The notes: generated by a model not told the origin, from the letters alone. A stretch of DNA of 46,105 nucleotides from Alphaproteobacteria bacterium (GCA_009908425.1 JAAAPF010000351.1:1-46105); one strand, 5' to 3'. Counted from the stretch's first letter, positions 32,349-40,878 are shown. Numbers and translations are program-made.

Positions 32349-33309
32349 GCCATCCGCGACTGACGGCGAGGTCTGGGGACTGCTCGACGACCGGGCGGGG
32401 CACGCCCGCCAGGTCGAAGGGGTGGTCGCCGCGCTGGGCGGCGGGCGGCTGATCCGCCTCGCCTACGCCCGTCCGCTCGTCCGCCCCGACCTTCTGGCGC
32501 CGGCCACGCTCGGCCATCTCGACGACGACGCCGCGCGCGCCGTCGCGAGCCCGCCGTGGCCGCGGATCGCGGTCGCCGCCGGGCGCCGTCCGGCCGCGGT
32601 GCTGCGCGCGTTGAAGCGGCACGCCGGCGACCGGCTGTTCGCCGTGCAGCTGATGCGGCCCGGTCGTCTCGCCGGCTTCGATCTGGTCGCGGTGCCCGCG
32701 CACGACCGGGCGCGGGCGGATCCGCGCGTGGTCACCACGCTGGGGGCGCCCCACCCCTTCGACCGTGCGACGCTCGACCGGGCGCGGCGGGACTTGCCCG
32801 CCGCCGCGGCCGCGGTGGGGCCGCCCTACGTCACGGTGCTGGTGGGCGGACCCACCCGCGGCGTCCGGTTCGCGCTCGGCGAGGTCGACCGCCTCGCCGG
32901 CGCGGTGGACGCGCTCGCCCGCGCGCTCGGCGCCGGCGTCCTGGCGACGACGAGCCGGCGCAGCCCGCCCGGCACCGCGGCGCGGCTGGCCGCCGGCCTC
33001 GGCGTGCCGCACCACGTCCACGACGTCGGCACCGCGGCCGCGAACCCCCTGCGCGCCCTGCTCGGGGTCGCCGCCCGCGTCGTCGTCACCGCCGACAGCG
33101 TCTCGATGCTGAGCGAGGCCGCGGCCACCGGCGTGCCGGTGCACGTCCACGCCCTCGCGGGCCGGGGGGGCAAGTTCGCGCGCCTGCAGTCGGCGCTCGC
33201 CGAGGCGGGAATCATACAACCTTGGGTTGTCGACGCCGCGCCGCCGCCGGCGCCGCTCGACGAATCCGCCCGGCTGGCCCGGATCATCCGGCGACGGCTG
33301 GCGAGCTAA
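32338..33309 (+). CDS. ELM1 family (DUF1022) protein, start codon unclear
   Basis: About 323 residues of the ELM1/DUF1022 family, whose plant member is a mitochondrial fission factor; the bacterial role is unknown, and the fold resembles glycosyltransferases. The family N-terminal motif (W-x-L-x-D-x-R-x-G-H-x-x-Q) is visible as [17 protein letters not shown] at about 32371-32421, and [16 protein letters not shown] lies near the C-terminus. No ATG, GTG or TTG occurs before this motif: the first orthodox start is GTG 32422, which would cut it off. I place the start at an ATT (32338) overlapping the greA stop; a CTG at 32380 or an undetected indel are alternatives. Confidence 0.7.
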   Translation: MSTEPSATDGEVWGLLDDRAGHARQVEGVVAALGGGRLIRLAYARPLVRPDLLAPATLGHLDDDAARAVASPPWPRIAVAAGRRPAAVLRALKRHAGDRLFAVQLMRPGRLAGFDLVAVPAHDRARADPRVVTTLGAPHPFDRATLDRARRDLPAAAAAVGPPYVTVLVGGPTRGVRFALGEVDRLAGAVDALARALGAGVLATTSRRSPPGTAARLAAGLGVPHHVHDVGTAAANPLRALLGVAARVVVTADSVSMLSEAAATGVPVHVHALAGRGGKFARLQSALAEAGIIQPWVVDAAPPPAPLDESARLARIIRRRLAS

Positions 33310-33375
33310 CCGCCTTCTCGCGGGGCGGTAGCGACGGTAGAAGGTGGGCGCACGCGACCGCGGAGGAGGACATTC

Positions 33376-34353
33376 ATGAACGGCGCCCGGCACGTCCGCC
33401 TCGCCATCGTCGGCTCCGGTCCGGCGGGCTACACCGCCGCGATCTACGCCGCACGTGCCAACCTCGCCCCGATCCTGTTCGAGGGCCTGCAGGCCGGCGG
33501 CCAGCTCGCCATCACCACCGACGTCGAGAACTATCCGGGCTTCGCCGAGCCCATCCAGGGCCCCTGGCTGATGGAACAGATGGCGGCCCAGGCCCGCCAT
33601 TGCGGCGCCGAGCTGGTCAGCGACCTGATCGCACGGCTGGATCTCGGCGCGCGGCCGTTCGTGCTGCAGCGCGACAACGGTGAGACCCTCACCGCCGACG
33701 CCGTGATCCTCGCCACCGGCGCCCAGGCCCGCTGGCTCGGGCTGGAGAGCGAGCGCAAGTACATGGGCATGGGCGTCTCCGCGTGTGCCACCTGCGACGG
33801 CTTCTTCTTCCGCGGCAAGGAGGTGGCGGTGGTCGGCGGCGGCAACTCGGCGGTCGAGGAGGCGCTCTATCTGGCGCAGATGTGCGAGAAGGTGACCGTC
33901 ATCCACCGCCGCGACGCGCTCCGGGCCGAGCAGGTCATGCAGCAGCGCCTGTTCCGCAACCCCAAGATCGAGGTGGTGTGGGATCACGTCGTCGACGAGA
34001 TCGTCGGGACCGACATGCCACCGGGGGTCACGGGCGTGCGCGCGAAGCACGTGCGCACCGGCGAGATCACCACGCTCGACGTCGACGGGGTCTTCATCGC
34101 CATCGGCCACGACCCGGCGACCGGCCTGGTGAAGGGTCAGGTGGCGATGGACGGCGAGGGCTACGTCCAGACCGCGCCCGACGGCACCGCCACCGAGGTT
34201 GCCGGCTTCTTCGCCGCCGGCGACGTCCAGGACAAGATCTACCGCCAGGCCGTCACCGCCGCGGGCACCGGCTGCATGGCGGCGTTGGAGGCCGAAAAGT
34301 ACCTGGCCTCGCTGGAGGAGCGCGCCGGGCTCGACAGCGCCGCCGGGGATTAG
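33376..34353 (+). CDS. trxB: Thioredoxin-disulfide reductase
   Basis: 325-residue low-molecular-weight TrxB. The FAD-binding motif is VGSGPAGYTAA near residue 12. The redox pair Cys137-x-x-Cys140 is in SACATCDG. The NADPH-binding motif VVGGGNSAVEEAL follows, and the C-terminal FAAGDVQDKIYRQAVTAAG closes the FAD site. It keeps thioredoxin reduced in the cytosol. A GGAGGAGGA site precedes the ATG. The LysR gene starts 3 bases after the stop, so the two are in one transcript. Confidence 0.97.
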   Translation: MNGARHVRLAIVGSGPAGYTAAIYAARANLAPILFEGLQAGGQLAITTDVENYPGFAEPIQGPWLMEQMAAQARHCGAELVSDLIARLDLGARPFVLQRDNGETLTADAVILATGAQARWLGLESERKYMGMGVSACATCDGFFFRGKEVAVVGGGNSAVEEALYLAQMCEKVTVIHRRDALRAEQVMQQRLFRNPKIEVVWDHVVDEIVGTDMPPGVTGVRAKHVRTGEITTLDVDGVFIAIGHDPATGLVKGQVAMDGEGYVQTAPDGTATEVAGFFAAGDVQDKIYRQAVTAAGTGCMAALEAEKYLASLEERAGLDSAAGD

Positions 34354-34356
34354 CGC

Positions 34357-35253
34357 ATGCTGGACTGGGACCGCATCCGGGTCTTTCACGCCGTCGCCGA
34401 GGCCGGCAGCTTCACCCGCGCCGCCGAGCGCCTCAACCTCAGTCAGTCCGCCATCAGCCGGCAGATGGGGGCGCTCGAGGAGGATCTCGGCACCGCGCTG
34501 TTCCACCGCCACGCCCGCGGTCTCGTGCTCACCGAGCAGGGCGAGATCCTGCAGGAGGCGGCGCGGGCGGTGGCGGCCCGGATGCGCGACGCCGAGGCCC
34601 ATCTGAGCGAGAGCAAGGACCGCCCGGCGGGCCATCTGCGGATCAACACCACCATCGGCTTCGGCGCCGGCTGGCTGACGCCGCATCTGGACGAGTTCTG
34701 CGCGCGCTATCCGGACATCAACCTGACGCTGTTGGTCCAGGACAGCGAGGTCGATCTCGCCATGCGCGAGGCCGACGTCGCCATCCGCATGCAGCCGCCG
34801 ACCCAGGGCGACCTGGTCCGCCGCAAGCTGATGGTGGGTCACACCCACCTCTACGCCGCCGAGAGCTACATCGCCCGGCACGGCGAGCCCGCCGGTCTCG
34901 CCGACCTCGACGGCCACGCCCTGATCGTCTACGGCCACGAAAACGCGCCGCCGGCGCCGAGCCTCAACTGGCTCGTCCATGTCGGCCAGGACGAGCAGGC
35001 GCCGCTGCGGCAGGCCAAGCTCACGGTCAACAACGTCATCGCGATGCTGCGCGCCGCGGAATCGGGGCTCGGCATCGCCACCCTTCCCGACTACCTCGCG
35101 CGCGACCGCCAGCTGGTGCGCATCCTGCCCCAGATCGAAGGCCCGTCCTTCACCGCCTATTTCGTCTACCCCGAGGAGCTCCGTAACTCGAAGCGGGTGG
35201 CGGTTTTCCGGGATTTCCTCCTGGAGAAGGTGGGTGGGGAGGATTCGTGGTGA
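34357..35253 (+). CDS. LysR family transcriptional regulator
   Basis: 298-residue LysR-type regulator. The N-terminal winged helix-turn-helix is at residues about 1-60 (FHAVAEAGSFTRAAERLNLSQSAISRQ). A linker helix and a two-lobed effector domain (about 90-295) follow. It is coupled to trxB, a pairing common in alphaproteobacteria that suggests control of a redox or amino-acid pathway. Its effector and targets are not deducible here. The MLDWDRIRVFHAVAEAGS start is typical for this subgroup. Confidence 0.93.
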   Translation: MLDWDRIRVFHAVAEAGSFTRAAERLNLSQSAISRQMGALEEDLGTALFHRHARGLVLTEQGEILQEAARAVAARMRDAEAHLSESKDRPAGHLRINTTIGFGAGWLTPHLDEFCARYPDINLTLLVQDSEVDLAMREADVAIRMQPPTQGDLVRRKLMVGHTHLYAAESYIARHGEPAGLADLDGHALIVYGHENAPPAPSLNWLVHVGQDEQAPLRQAKLTVNNVIAMLRAAESGLGIATLPDYLARDRQLVRILPQIEGPSFTAYFVYPEELRNSKRVAVFRDFLLEKVGGEDSW

Positions 35254-35290
35254 CGCGCGCATCGTCGCACGCCTGACCTGAAATTTGGGG

Positions 35291-35320
35291 CTAGCGTGGG
35301 CCCGCCGGCTGCGCTAGATA
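35291..35320 (+). promoter_or_regulatory. Possible promoter/operator of the small RNA
   Basis: TAGATA at 35315-35320 is a reasonable -10 element; no good -35 is present at 17 bases. A CTAGCG/CGCTAG inverted repeat (35291-35296 and 35312-35317) spans the core promoter region and could bind a dimeric regulator. Confidence 0.35.
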
Positions 35321-35326
35321 CCGCAG

Positions 35327-35460
35327 TGCAGCAAGCGGACTGGGACGCTTGCTGATCGGGCCTCGCGCCCGAACCGGTTCGCCGGTAGCGAAGTGCGCTT
35401 CGCCCCAGACGTTTAGCCTCCCTGATCAAGCTCGCCGGGTCTCTGACCCGGCTTTTTTTT
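35327..35460 (+). ncRNA. Candidate structured small RNA, family not recognised
   Basis: A 134-base segment downstream of the LysR gene with no credible reading frame but dense structure. H1 is 35329-35337/35346-35354 (9 bp), H2 35356-35361/35367-35372 (6 bp), H3 35373-35377/35382-35386 (5 bp, UUCG loop) and H4 35388-35393/35398-35403 (6 bp). CCCAG at 35404-35408 is complementary to CUGGG in the H1 loop (35340-35344), which would give a pseudoknot enclosing H2-H4. A single-stranded GCCUCCC (35416-35422), complementary to Shine-Dalgarno sequences, precedes a canonical terminator. It could be a trans-acting sRNA or a 3'-derived RNA of the LysR transcript. It does not resemble 6S, SRP RNA or RNase P as I know them. 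Confidence 0.65.
35434..35460 (+). terminator. Rho-independent terminator of the small RNA/LysR transcript
   Basis: Perfect 8-bp stem GCCGGGTC/GACCCGGC with loop TCT, followed by eight T residues. Textbook intrinsic terminator. Confidence 0.95.
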
Positions 35461-35515
35461 GTCCTCTCCCTCGTAAAAGGGATTGCGACTTTCGTCAATA
35501 ACCTTCGCGGCGATT

Positions 35516-35549
35516 TTGCATTGCAGCAACAACTTTTGCTGCAATGCAA
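35516..35549. repeat. 14-bp perfect inverted repeat in an AT-richer island
   Basis: TTGCATTGCAGCAA (35516-35529) and its exact complement TTGCTGCAATGCAA (35536-35549) flank a 6-base loop. It lies between the plus-strand terminator and the minus-strand msrP stop. No T-run follows on either strand, so it is not an obvious intrinsic terminator. It could be a protein-binding palindrome or a remnant of a mobile sequence. Confidence 0.75.
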
Positions 35550-35611
35550 TAATGACCCTCGCGGGACTATGGGCTGTTCGACGTCCATTCGCCGCCGGCG
35601 GCGCCGCCCGC

Positions 35612-36562
35612 TCACATGAAGAGCCGCTCGTCCTCCATGCCGTCGTAGAGATGGGCGACGTCGTCGCCGTAGCCGTTGAACAGCCGGGTCGGCACCCGCT
35701 CGTCGCTGCCGACCACGCGTTCGGTCGCCTGGCTCCAGCGCGGATGCGGCACCTCCGGGTTGACGTTGGCCCAAAAGCCGTATTCGTCGGCGGCGAGGTC
35801 TTCCCAAAAGCTCACCGGCCGCTCGTCGGTGAAGGTGAAGCGTTTGATCGACTTGATCGACTTGAAGCCGTACTTCCACGGCACGGCGAGGCGCAGCGGC
35901 GCGCCGTTCTGATTGGGCACCGGCCGGCCGTAGAGGCCGGTGACCAGGAAGGCGAGCTCGTTGGTCGCTTCCGCCATCGTCAGCCCCTCGACATAGGGCC
36001 AGGGATACCAGAACTGGCGCTGGCCCGGGGCGACGCGCGGGTTCTCGAAGGTCTCCATGCGGACGTAGCGGGCGCCGCTCGACGGCGCGGCGAACTTCAC
36101 CAGCTCCGCCATCGGAAAGCCGGTCCAGGGGATCGTCATCGCCCACGCCTCGACGCAGCGCAGGCGGTAGACCCGCTCCTCCAGCGCCATCCGGCCGATC
36201 AGCTCGGTGACGTCGAGCCGCTTCTCCTCGGCCACCATGCCGTCGATCAGGATCTCCCAGGGCTGCAGCTCGAGGGCGCGGGCGGCGCGCGCGATCCGCT
36301 TGCTGGAGCCGAACTCGTAGAAGTTGTTGTAGGAGGTGACCGTCTCCTCCGGGGTCAGCGCCCGCTGCACCTCGTAAGTGTCGTTGCGCGGCGCCGGGTA
36401 GCGCCCGGCCAGCAACTCGTTCGCCCGCGCCGACGCCGGCAGGGCCGCCGCGGCGGCGCCCGCCCCGAGCCACCCCAGCGCCCGGCGCCGATCGAGGTAG
36501 AGGTGCTCGGGCGTGACCTCCCGCTCCGGTATCGCCCAGCCGGGCCGGCGTACGACGTGCAT
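35612..36562 (-). CDS. msrP: Protein-methionine-sulfoxide reductase catalytic subunit MsrP
   Basis: 316-residue periplasmic molybdopterin enzyme that repairs oxidised methionines in envelope proteins. A Tat signal (LDRRRALGWLGAGAAAA, arginines at 25-27) precedes a cleavage site near ASARA. The Mo-coordinating Cys136 lies in RLRCVEAWAM, within the sulfite-oxidase fold. Length is normal. The ATG at 36562 has CAGGAGA upstream. The usual membrane haem partner MsrQ is not encoded next to it. It follows lpxB on the same strand with about a 30-base gap. Confidence 0.95.
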   Translation of the reverse strand: MHVVRRPGWAIPEREVTPEHLYLDRRRALGWLGAGAAAAALPASARANELLAGRYPAPRNDTYEVQRALTPEETVTSYNNFYEFGSSKRIARAARALELQPWEILIDGMVAEEKRLDVTELIGRMALEERVYRLRCVEAWAMTIPWTGFPMAELVKFAAPSSGARYVRMETFENPRVAPGQRQFWYPWPYVEGLTMAEATNELAFLVTGLYGRPVPNQNGAPLRLAVPWKYGFKSIKSIKRFTFTDERPVSFWEDLAADEYGFWANVNPEVPHPRWSQATERVVGSDERVPTRLFNGYGDDVAHLYDGMEDERLFM

Positions 36563-36591
36563 GACGGTCTCCTGCGCTGCCGCTCTCGAAC

Positions 36592-37752
36592 CTAAGCCGT
36601 CGCCGCGCCGCGGCAACGCACCAGCCGAAGGCGGCAGGTCACGGCGCCGTGCCGAACAGCGCCGCCACCGCCGCGGCGGCCCGCCGGCGCCCGCGCGACG
36701 GCGTCGAGCTCGTCGACCTGGCGGCGCCACGCCGCGGCGTCGTCGAGCAGCCCGCCGGCGGCGGCGGCGAGCTCGGCGCCGCTACAGCGCTCCTGCAAGA
36801 GCTCGGGGACGACCTCGCGGCCGGCGACGAGGTTCACCAGGCTGACATGGGGGACGCGCACGAGCCGGCGGACGAGCGCGGCGGTGAGCGGGCTGGTGCG
36901 GTAGACCACCACCGTCGGCAGCCGAGCCAGCGCCAGCTCGAGGCCCACGGTGCCGGAGGCGGCCAGCGCCAGATCGGCGCCGGCGTAGGCGTCGAAACGA
37001 CGGTCGGGATCGATCTCGAGGTCGAGCGGCGTCGGCCAGGCGGCGGTGAGCGCCCGCACCTCGTCGGCCCGCGCCGGCAGGGTGGCGAGCACGCAGGCGA
37101 GCCCCGGCCGGTCGGCCGCGAGCCGGGCCACCGCGTCCCGCAACACCGGCAGATGGCGGGCGATCTCGCTCTTGCGGCTACCGGGCAACAGGCACAGCGT
37201 CGCCGGCCCGTCGCCGCGCGCCCGCCGCACGAACGCCTCCCGCGCCGGCACGCGCTCGACCATGGGGTGGCCGACCTCGACCCCCTCGACGCCGTAGCCG
37301 CGAAAGAAGTCCGCCTCGAACGGCAAGATGAAGAGCACCCGGTCGACGATGCGGGCGAGCTCGGCGGCGCGGCCGGGCCGCCAGGCCCAGGCCTGCGGCG
37401 CGACGTAGTGCACCCGCTTGGCGCCGACGTCGCCGACGCGGGCCTGGACCCTGAGCGAGAAGGCGGGACTGTCGACGGTGAGCACCAGATCGGGGCGCGC
37501 GGTGCGGATGGCCCCCGTCGTCTGTCGCAGACGGCGGATCAGCCGCGGCAGGTGGGGCACGACCTCGGCGACGCCGACCAGGGACAGCTCGTCCATCGCG
37601 AAGCGCGAGACCAGGCCGAGCCGGGCGAGTTCGGGGCCACCGACGCCGTCGAGCGCCAGCGGCCCCAGCCGTGCGGTGAGCGCTTCCAAGAGCCGCGCGG
37701 CGAGGAAGTCACCGGAGGTCTCGCCGGCGATGACGAAGACCCGCAAACTCAC
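36592..37752 (-). CDS. lpxB: Lipid-A-disaccharide synthase (C-terminal frame shifted)
   Basis: GT19 glycosyltransferase that joins UDP-diacylglucosamine and lipid X to lipid A disaccharide at the inner membrane. Family blocks include VIAGETSGDFLAARLL, VDSPAFSLRV, YVAPQAWAWRPGR, LLPGSRKSEI and ASGTVGLELAL. The expected C-terminus RAAAAVAALFGTAP is encoded in another frame ending at 36639, reached by skipping one base near 36690. As written, the protein instead runs to 36592 with a non-homologous Arg/Gly-rich tail. A single-base insertion or sequencing error is the simplest explanation. The GTG start overlaps the lpxI stop (GTGA). Confidence 0.92.
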   Translation of the reverse strand: MSLRVFVIAGETSGDFLAARLLEALTARLGPLALDGVGGPELARLGLVSRFAMDELSLVGVAEVVPHLPRLIRRLRQTTGAIRTARPDLVLTVDSPAFSLRVQARVGDVGAKRVHYVAPQAWAWRPGRAAELARIVDRVLFILPFEADFFRGYGVEGVEVGHPMVERVPAREAFVRRARGDGPATLCLLPGSRKSEIARHLPVLRDAVARLAADRPGLACVLATLPARADEVRALTAAWPTPLDLEIDPDRRFDAYAGADLALAASGTVGLELALARLPTVVVYRTSPLTAALVRRLVRVPHVSLVNLVAGREVVPELLQERCSGAELAAAAGGLLDDAAAWRRQVDELDAVARAPAGRRGGGGAVRHGAVTCRLRLVRCRGAATA

Positions 37753-38570
37753 GCCCAGGCCTCCACGCCGACGACGAACAGGCCCGTCGCGGCGGTCGCG
37801 CCCTCCAGGCCGGCGAGATCGGCGACGAGGGTGTGGCCGGCTTCGACGGCGACGCCGCGCAGGCCGGCGGCGGCGGCGGCCCGCACCGTCTCGGGCCCGA
37901 TCGTCGGCAGATCCACGCGGCGCTCCTGGCCGGGCTTGCGCCCCTTGACGAGCACGCCTCCCGGGCCGGCGCGGGCGAGGCCGGCGCAGCGGGCGAGCAG
38001 GGAGTCGGTGCCCTCGACGGCCTCGACGCCGAGGACGAGGTCGCCTTGGACCACCACCGCCTGGCCGACGTCGACGGCGCCGAGCGCGCGGGCGACGGCG
38101 ACCCCGCGGCGGATGTCGGACCAGGCGTCGACGGGGACCTCGACGCCGGTGACCCGTCCGGCGGGGGCGAGCAGCCGGCCGGCGAGGGTGTCGGCGCCGA
38201 CCACGCGAAAGCCGTCGCCCTCGAGTTCGGCGACGATCAGGCGCAGCAGGCGGTCGTCGCCGGCGTCGCGCCCGCCCAGGCGGGCGAGCATGGCGCGGGC
38301 GCGGCGGTCGAGGGCGACGGCGGCGAGCGACGGTCGGCCGACGCGGCCGATCAGGCAGACCTCGGCGCAGCCGGCGGCGCGCAAGAGGGCGAGGGTGCGG
38401 CCGACCGCGCCGAGCGGGACCCAGGCGTGTTCGAACCGCTCGACCCAGTCGGCCGCGGTGTGGCCCTTGAAGGCGACCACGAACAAGGGGCGGCCCTCGG
38501 CGCGCACCGCCTCGGCCACGGCGGGAGCGAGCGCTCCGCCGCCGGCCAGCAGACCCAATTTGGCGTCCAC
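37749..38570 (-). CDS. lpxI: UDP-2,3-diacylglucosamine diphosphatase LpxI
   Basis: 273-residue LpxI (DUF1009) that makes lipid X from UDP-2,3-diacylglucosamine; it replaces LpxH in alphaproteobacteria. Characteristic parts are the N-terminal LGLLAGGGALAPAVAEA, the central VQGDLVLGVEAVEGTDSLL and the C-terminal LVKGRKPGQERRVDLPTIG. It starts with GTG 5 bases after the lpxA stop and overlaps the lpxB start, so it is translationally coupled on both sides. The frame continues upstream to 38924 but that part overlaps lpxA in antisense-like sequence. Confidence 0.94.
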   Translation of the reverse strand: MDAKLGLLAGGGALAPAVAEAVRAEGRPLFVVAFKGHTAADWVERFEHAWVPLGAVGRTLALLRAAGCAEVCLIGRVGRPSLAAVALDRRARAMLARLGGRDAGDDRLLRLIVAELEGDGFRVVGADTLAGRLLAPAGRVTGVEVPVDAWSDIRRGVAVARALGAVDVGQAVVVQGDLVLGVEAVEGTDSLLARCAGLARAGPGGVLVKGRKPGQERRVDLPTIGPETVRAAAAAGLRGVAVEAGHTLVADLAGLEGATAATGLFVVGVEAWA

Positions 38571-38575
38571 AGCGC

Positions 38576-39382
38576 TCAGCGCCGCGGGTGGGCCGAGGGT
38601 TGCACGATCTCGCGCACGCCGCGCTCCTGGATGAAGGCGACGATCTCCATCACCCGCGGCTGGTCGCCGTAGACTTCGGCGACCTCCAACAGCCGGTCGG
38701 CGAAAGCGCCGCGGTCGTCGACGAAGAGCTGGCGATAGGCGTTGCGGAGCACGCGCAGGTCGGCCGGCCCGACCCCGCGCCGGCGCAAACCGACGAGATT
38801 GAGCCCGGCGAGCACCGCGCGATCGCCCAGCACCAGGCCGTAGGGGATGACGTCGCCCTCGACGCCGGTGACGCCGCCGATCATCGCGGTGGTGCCGACG
38901 CGGACGTACTGGTGTACCCCGCACAGCGCGCCGAGAAAGGCGTGGTCGGCCACGGTCACGTGGCCGCCGAGGCTGGCGTTGTTGGCCATGATGACGTGGC
39001 TGCCGATGACGCAGTCGTGGGCGACGTGGGTCGCCGCCATGAAGAGGTTGTGATCGCCGACCTCGGTCACGCCGCGCCCGCGGGCGGTGCCGGGGTGCAT
39101 GGTGACGTGCTCGCGGATGCGGTTGGCCGCCCCGATCCGGAGCTCGGTCGGCTCGCCGGCGTAGCTCAGATCCTGGGGCGGATGACCGAGCGCCGCGAAG
39201 GGGTAGACCACGGTGCCGTCGCCGACGCTGGTACGGCCGACGACCGAGACGTGGCTCACCAGCTCGACGTCCTCGCCGAGGGTGACCTCCGGGCCGACGA
39301 CGCAGAACGGGCCGATCCGCACGCTCTCGCCCAGGCGCGCCTCGGGGTCGACGACGGCGCTCGGGTGGATGTCGCGGGGCAC
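38576..39382 (-). CDS. lpxA: UDP-N-acetylglucosamine acyltransferase
   Basis: 268-residue LpxA catalysing the first step of lipid A synthesis, O-acylation of UDP-GlcNAc. It has a left-handed beta helix of hexapeptide repeats in the N-terminal two thirds. The catalytic His is in THVAHDCVIGSHV, and the helical C-terminal domain has NLVGLRRRG. The GTG start overlaps the fabZ stop by one base (TAGTG). Confidence 0.97.
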   Translation of the reverse strand: MPRDIHPSAVVDPEARLGESVRIGPFCVVGPEVTLGEDVELVSHVSVVGRTSVGDGTVVYPFAALGHPPQDLSYAGEPTELRIGAANRIREHVTMHPGTARGRGVTEVGDHNLFMAATHVAHDCVIGSHVIMANNASLGGHVTVADHAFLGALCGVHQYVRVGTTAMIGGVTGVEGDVIPYGLVLGDRAVLAGLNLVGLRRRGVGPADLRVLRNAYRQLFVDDRGAFADRLLEVAEVYGDQPRVMEIVAFIQERGVREIVQPSAHPRR

Positions 39383-39852
39383 TACTCGTCCATCAGCATG
39401 GCCGAGTAGGTCGCCTCGGCGACCAAGCGATCCTCGACCATGGCACGGCCTTCGTACTTGAAGACCGACATGCGCGAGCGCAGGTGCTTGACCTCCAGGC
39501 GCAACTGGTCGCCCGGCACCACCGGCGCGCGAAAGCGGGCGCTCTCGATGGTCATGAAATAGACTTGGCGGCCGACCGCGTCGGGGCCGAGCGTGACCGC
39601 GACGTGCACGCCCGCGGTCTGGGCCATCGCCTCGATGATCAAGACGCCGGGCATCACCGCCTTGTTCGGGAAATGGCCCTGGAAATAGGGCTCGTTGACG
39701 GTGACGTTCTTGACACCGACCGCGCTCTCGCCGGGACGGACGTCCACCACCTTGTCGATCAGGAGAAACGGATACCGATGGGGGATCCGGGCCATGATCC
39801 CGTCGAGATCGATCTCCGAAGGCGCGGCGATGGCCGCCGCCGGTTCGCTCAT
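39382..39852 (-). CDS. fabZ: 3-hydroxyacyl-ACP dehydratase FabZ
   Basis: 156-residue hot-dog fold dehydratase for fatty-acid elongation. The active-site His is in FQGHFPNKAVMPG and the Glu in LIIEAMAQTAG; HRYPFLLIDKV marks the N-terminus. It competes with LpxA for hydroxyacyl-ACP, which fits its position between lpxD and lpxA. ATG 39852 is chosen because the residues upstream of it are not family-like. Confidence 0.97.
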   Translation of the reverse strand: MSEPAAAIAAPSEIDLDGIMARIPHRYPFLLIDKVVDVRPGESAVGVKNVTVNEPYFQGHFPNKAVMPGVLIIEAMAQTAGVHVAVTLGPDAVGRQVYFMTIESARFRAPVVPGDQLRLEVKHLRSRMSVFKYEGRAMVEDRLVAEATYSAMLMDE

Positions 39853-39862
39853 GCTCTCGTCC

Positions 39863-40873
39863 TCAACGCCTCCGCCCCAGCCGCCGGATCGCGACGACCT
39901 GGCGGCGCCATTCTTGGGCGGGCACGGCCGGCGCGCCACCGTAATCCGCGTCGCCGTCCAAATCGCCGATCACCGCGGTGCGCGCGGCGAGCCGCGCTCC
40001 CGGACCGATGGTCAGATGGCCGGTGATCCCGCACTGAGCCGCGACCACGACATGGTGGCCCAACTCCGTGCTGCCGGAGATACCGCTTTGCGCGACGATC
40101 ACGCAATGCTCCCCGATCACGACGTTGTGCGCGATCTGCACGAGGTTGTCGATCTTGGTGCCGCTGCCGATGACGGTGTCGCCGAGGGCGCCGCGATCGA
40201 TCGTGGTGTTGGCGCCGATCTCGACGTCGTCGCCGACCAGCACGCGACCGAGCTGCGGCACCTTGCCGTGCTCGACGCCGAGGGCGAAGCCGAAGCCGTC
40301 CTGGCCGATCCGCGCGCCGGCGTGCACGATGGTCCGTGCCCCCACCAGCGCATAGGCGACGCTCGCGCCCGGCCCGATCCGGCAACCGGGACCGAGGATG
40401 CAGCGCCGGCCGACGACCGCGTTGGCGCCGATGCGACAGCCGTCGCCGAGTTCCGCGTCGTCCTCGATCACCGCGCCCGGGGCCACCGTCACCTCCGCGC
40501 CGAGCCGCGCGCTCGCAGCGACCGAGGCCGCGGCGTGGACGCCGGCCGGCGCCGACCCGCCGTCGCCGTAGAACAACTCGGCGACGCGGGCGTAGGCGCG
40601 GTAGGGCTCGGTCGTCACCAGCGCGCTCGCCGTCGCCGGCACCAGTGTCCGATCGCCGTCGCGGACCAGCACCGCGCCGGCCTGCGTCCGCGCCAGCGCC
40701 GCCTCGAATCTGCGGTCGTCGAAGAAGGTGAGCTGGCGCGGTCCGGCGCCGGCGAGCGGGGCCACGTCCTCGATCGGGCGGGCGTCGTCGCCCTCCAGGA
40801 GCGCGCCGGCGCGCGCCGCCACCTCGGCGAGCGTGAACGGACCGGCGCGGTCGAAGAAGCGGGGGTCGGCCAA
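39863..40873 (-). CDS. lpxD: UDP-3-O-acylglucosamine N-acyltransferase
   Basis: About 336-residue LpxD, the third step of lipid A synthesis. The N-terminal uridine-binding domain ([13 protein letters not shown]) is followed by a hexapeptide-repeat beta helix with GQDGFGFAL and the catalytic His region [15 protein letters not shown]. No ATG precedes the conserved N-terminus. The best candidate is TTG 40873, just past the skp stop; CTG 40882 overlapping that stop is an alternative. Either gives normal family length. Confidence 0.93.
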   Translation of the reverse strand: MADPRFFDRAGPFTLAEVAARAGALLEGDDARPIEDVAPLAGAGPRQLTFFDDRRFEAALARTQAGAVLVRDGDRTLVPATASALVTTEPYRAYARVAELFYGDGGSAPAGVHAAASVAASARLGAEVTVAPGAVIEDDAELGDGCRIGANAVVGRRCILGPGCRIGPGASVAYALVGARTIVHAGARIGQDGFGFALGVEHGKVPQLGRVLVGDDVEIGANTTIDRGALGDTVIGSGTKIDNLVQIAHNVVIGEHCVIVAQSGISGSTELGHHVVVAAQCGITGHLTIGPGARLAARTAVIGDLDGDADYGGAPAVPAQEWRRQVVAIRRLGRRR

Positions 40874-40878
40874 GGCTC

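Noticed and set aside
32335-35262. 975-codon minus-strand frame opposite the ELM1 gene, trxB and LysR
   Set aside because: Spans three well-supported plus-strand genes and has no domain features.
35483-36595. Plus-strand frame covering the inverted repeat and msrP antisense
   Set aside because: Most of it is the complement of msrP; the N-terminal Cys-rich stretch merely translates the palindrome.
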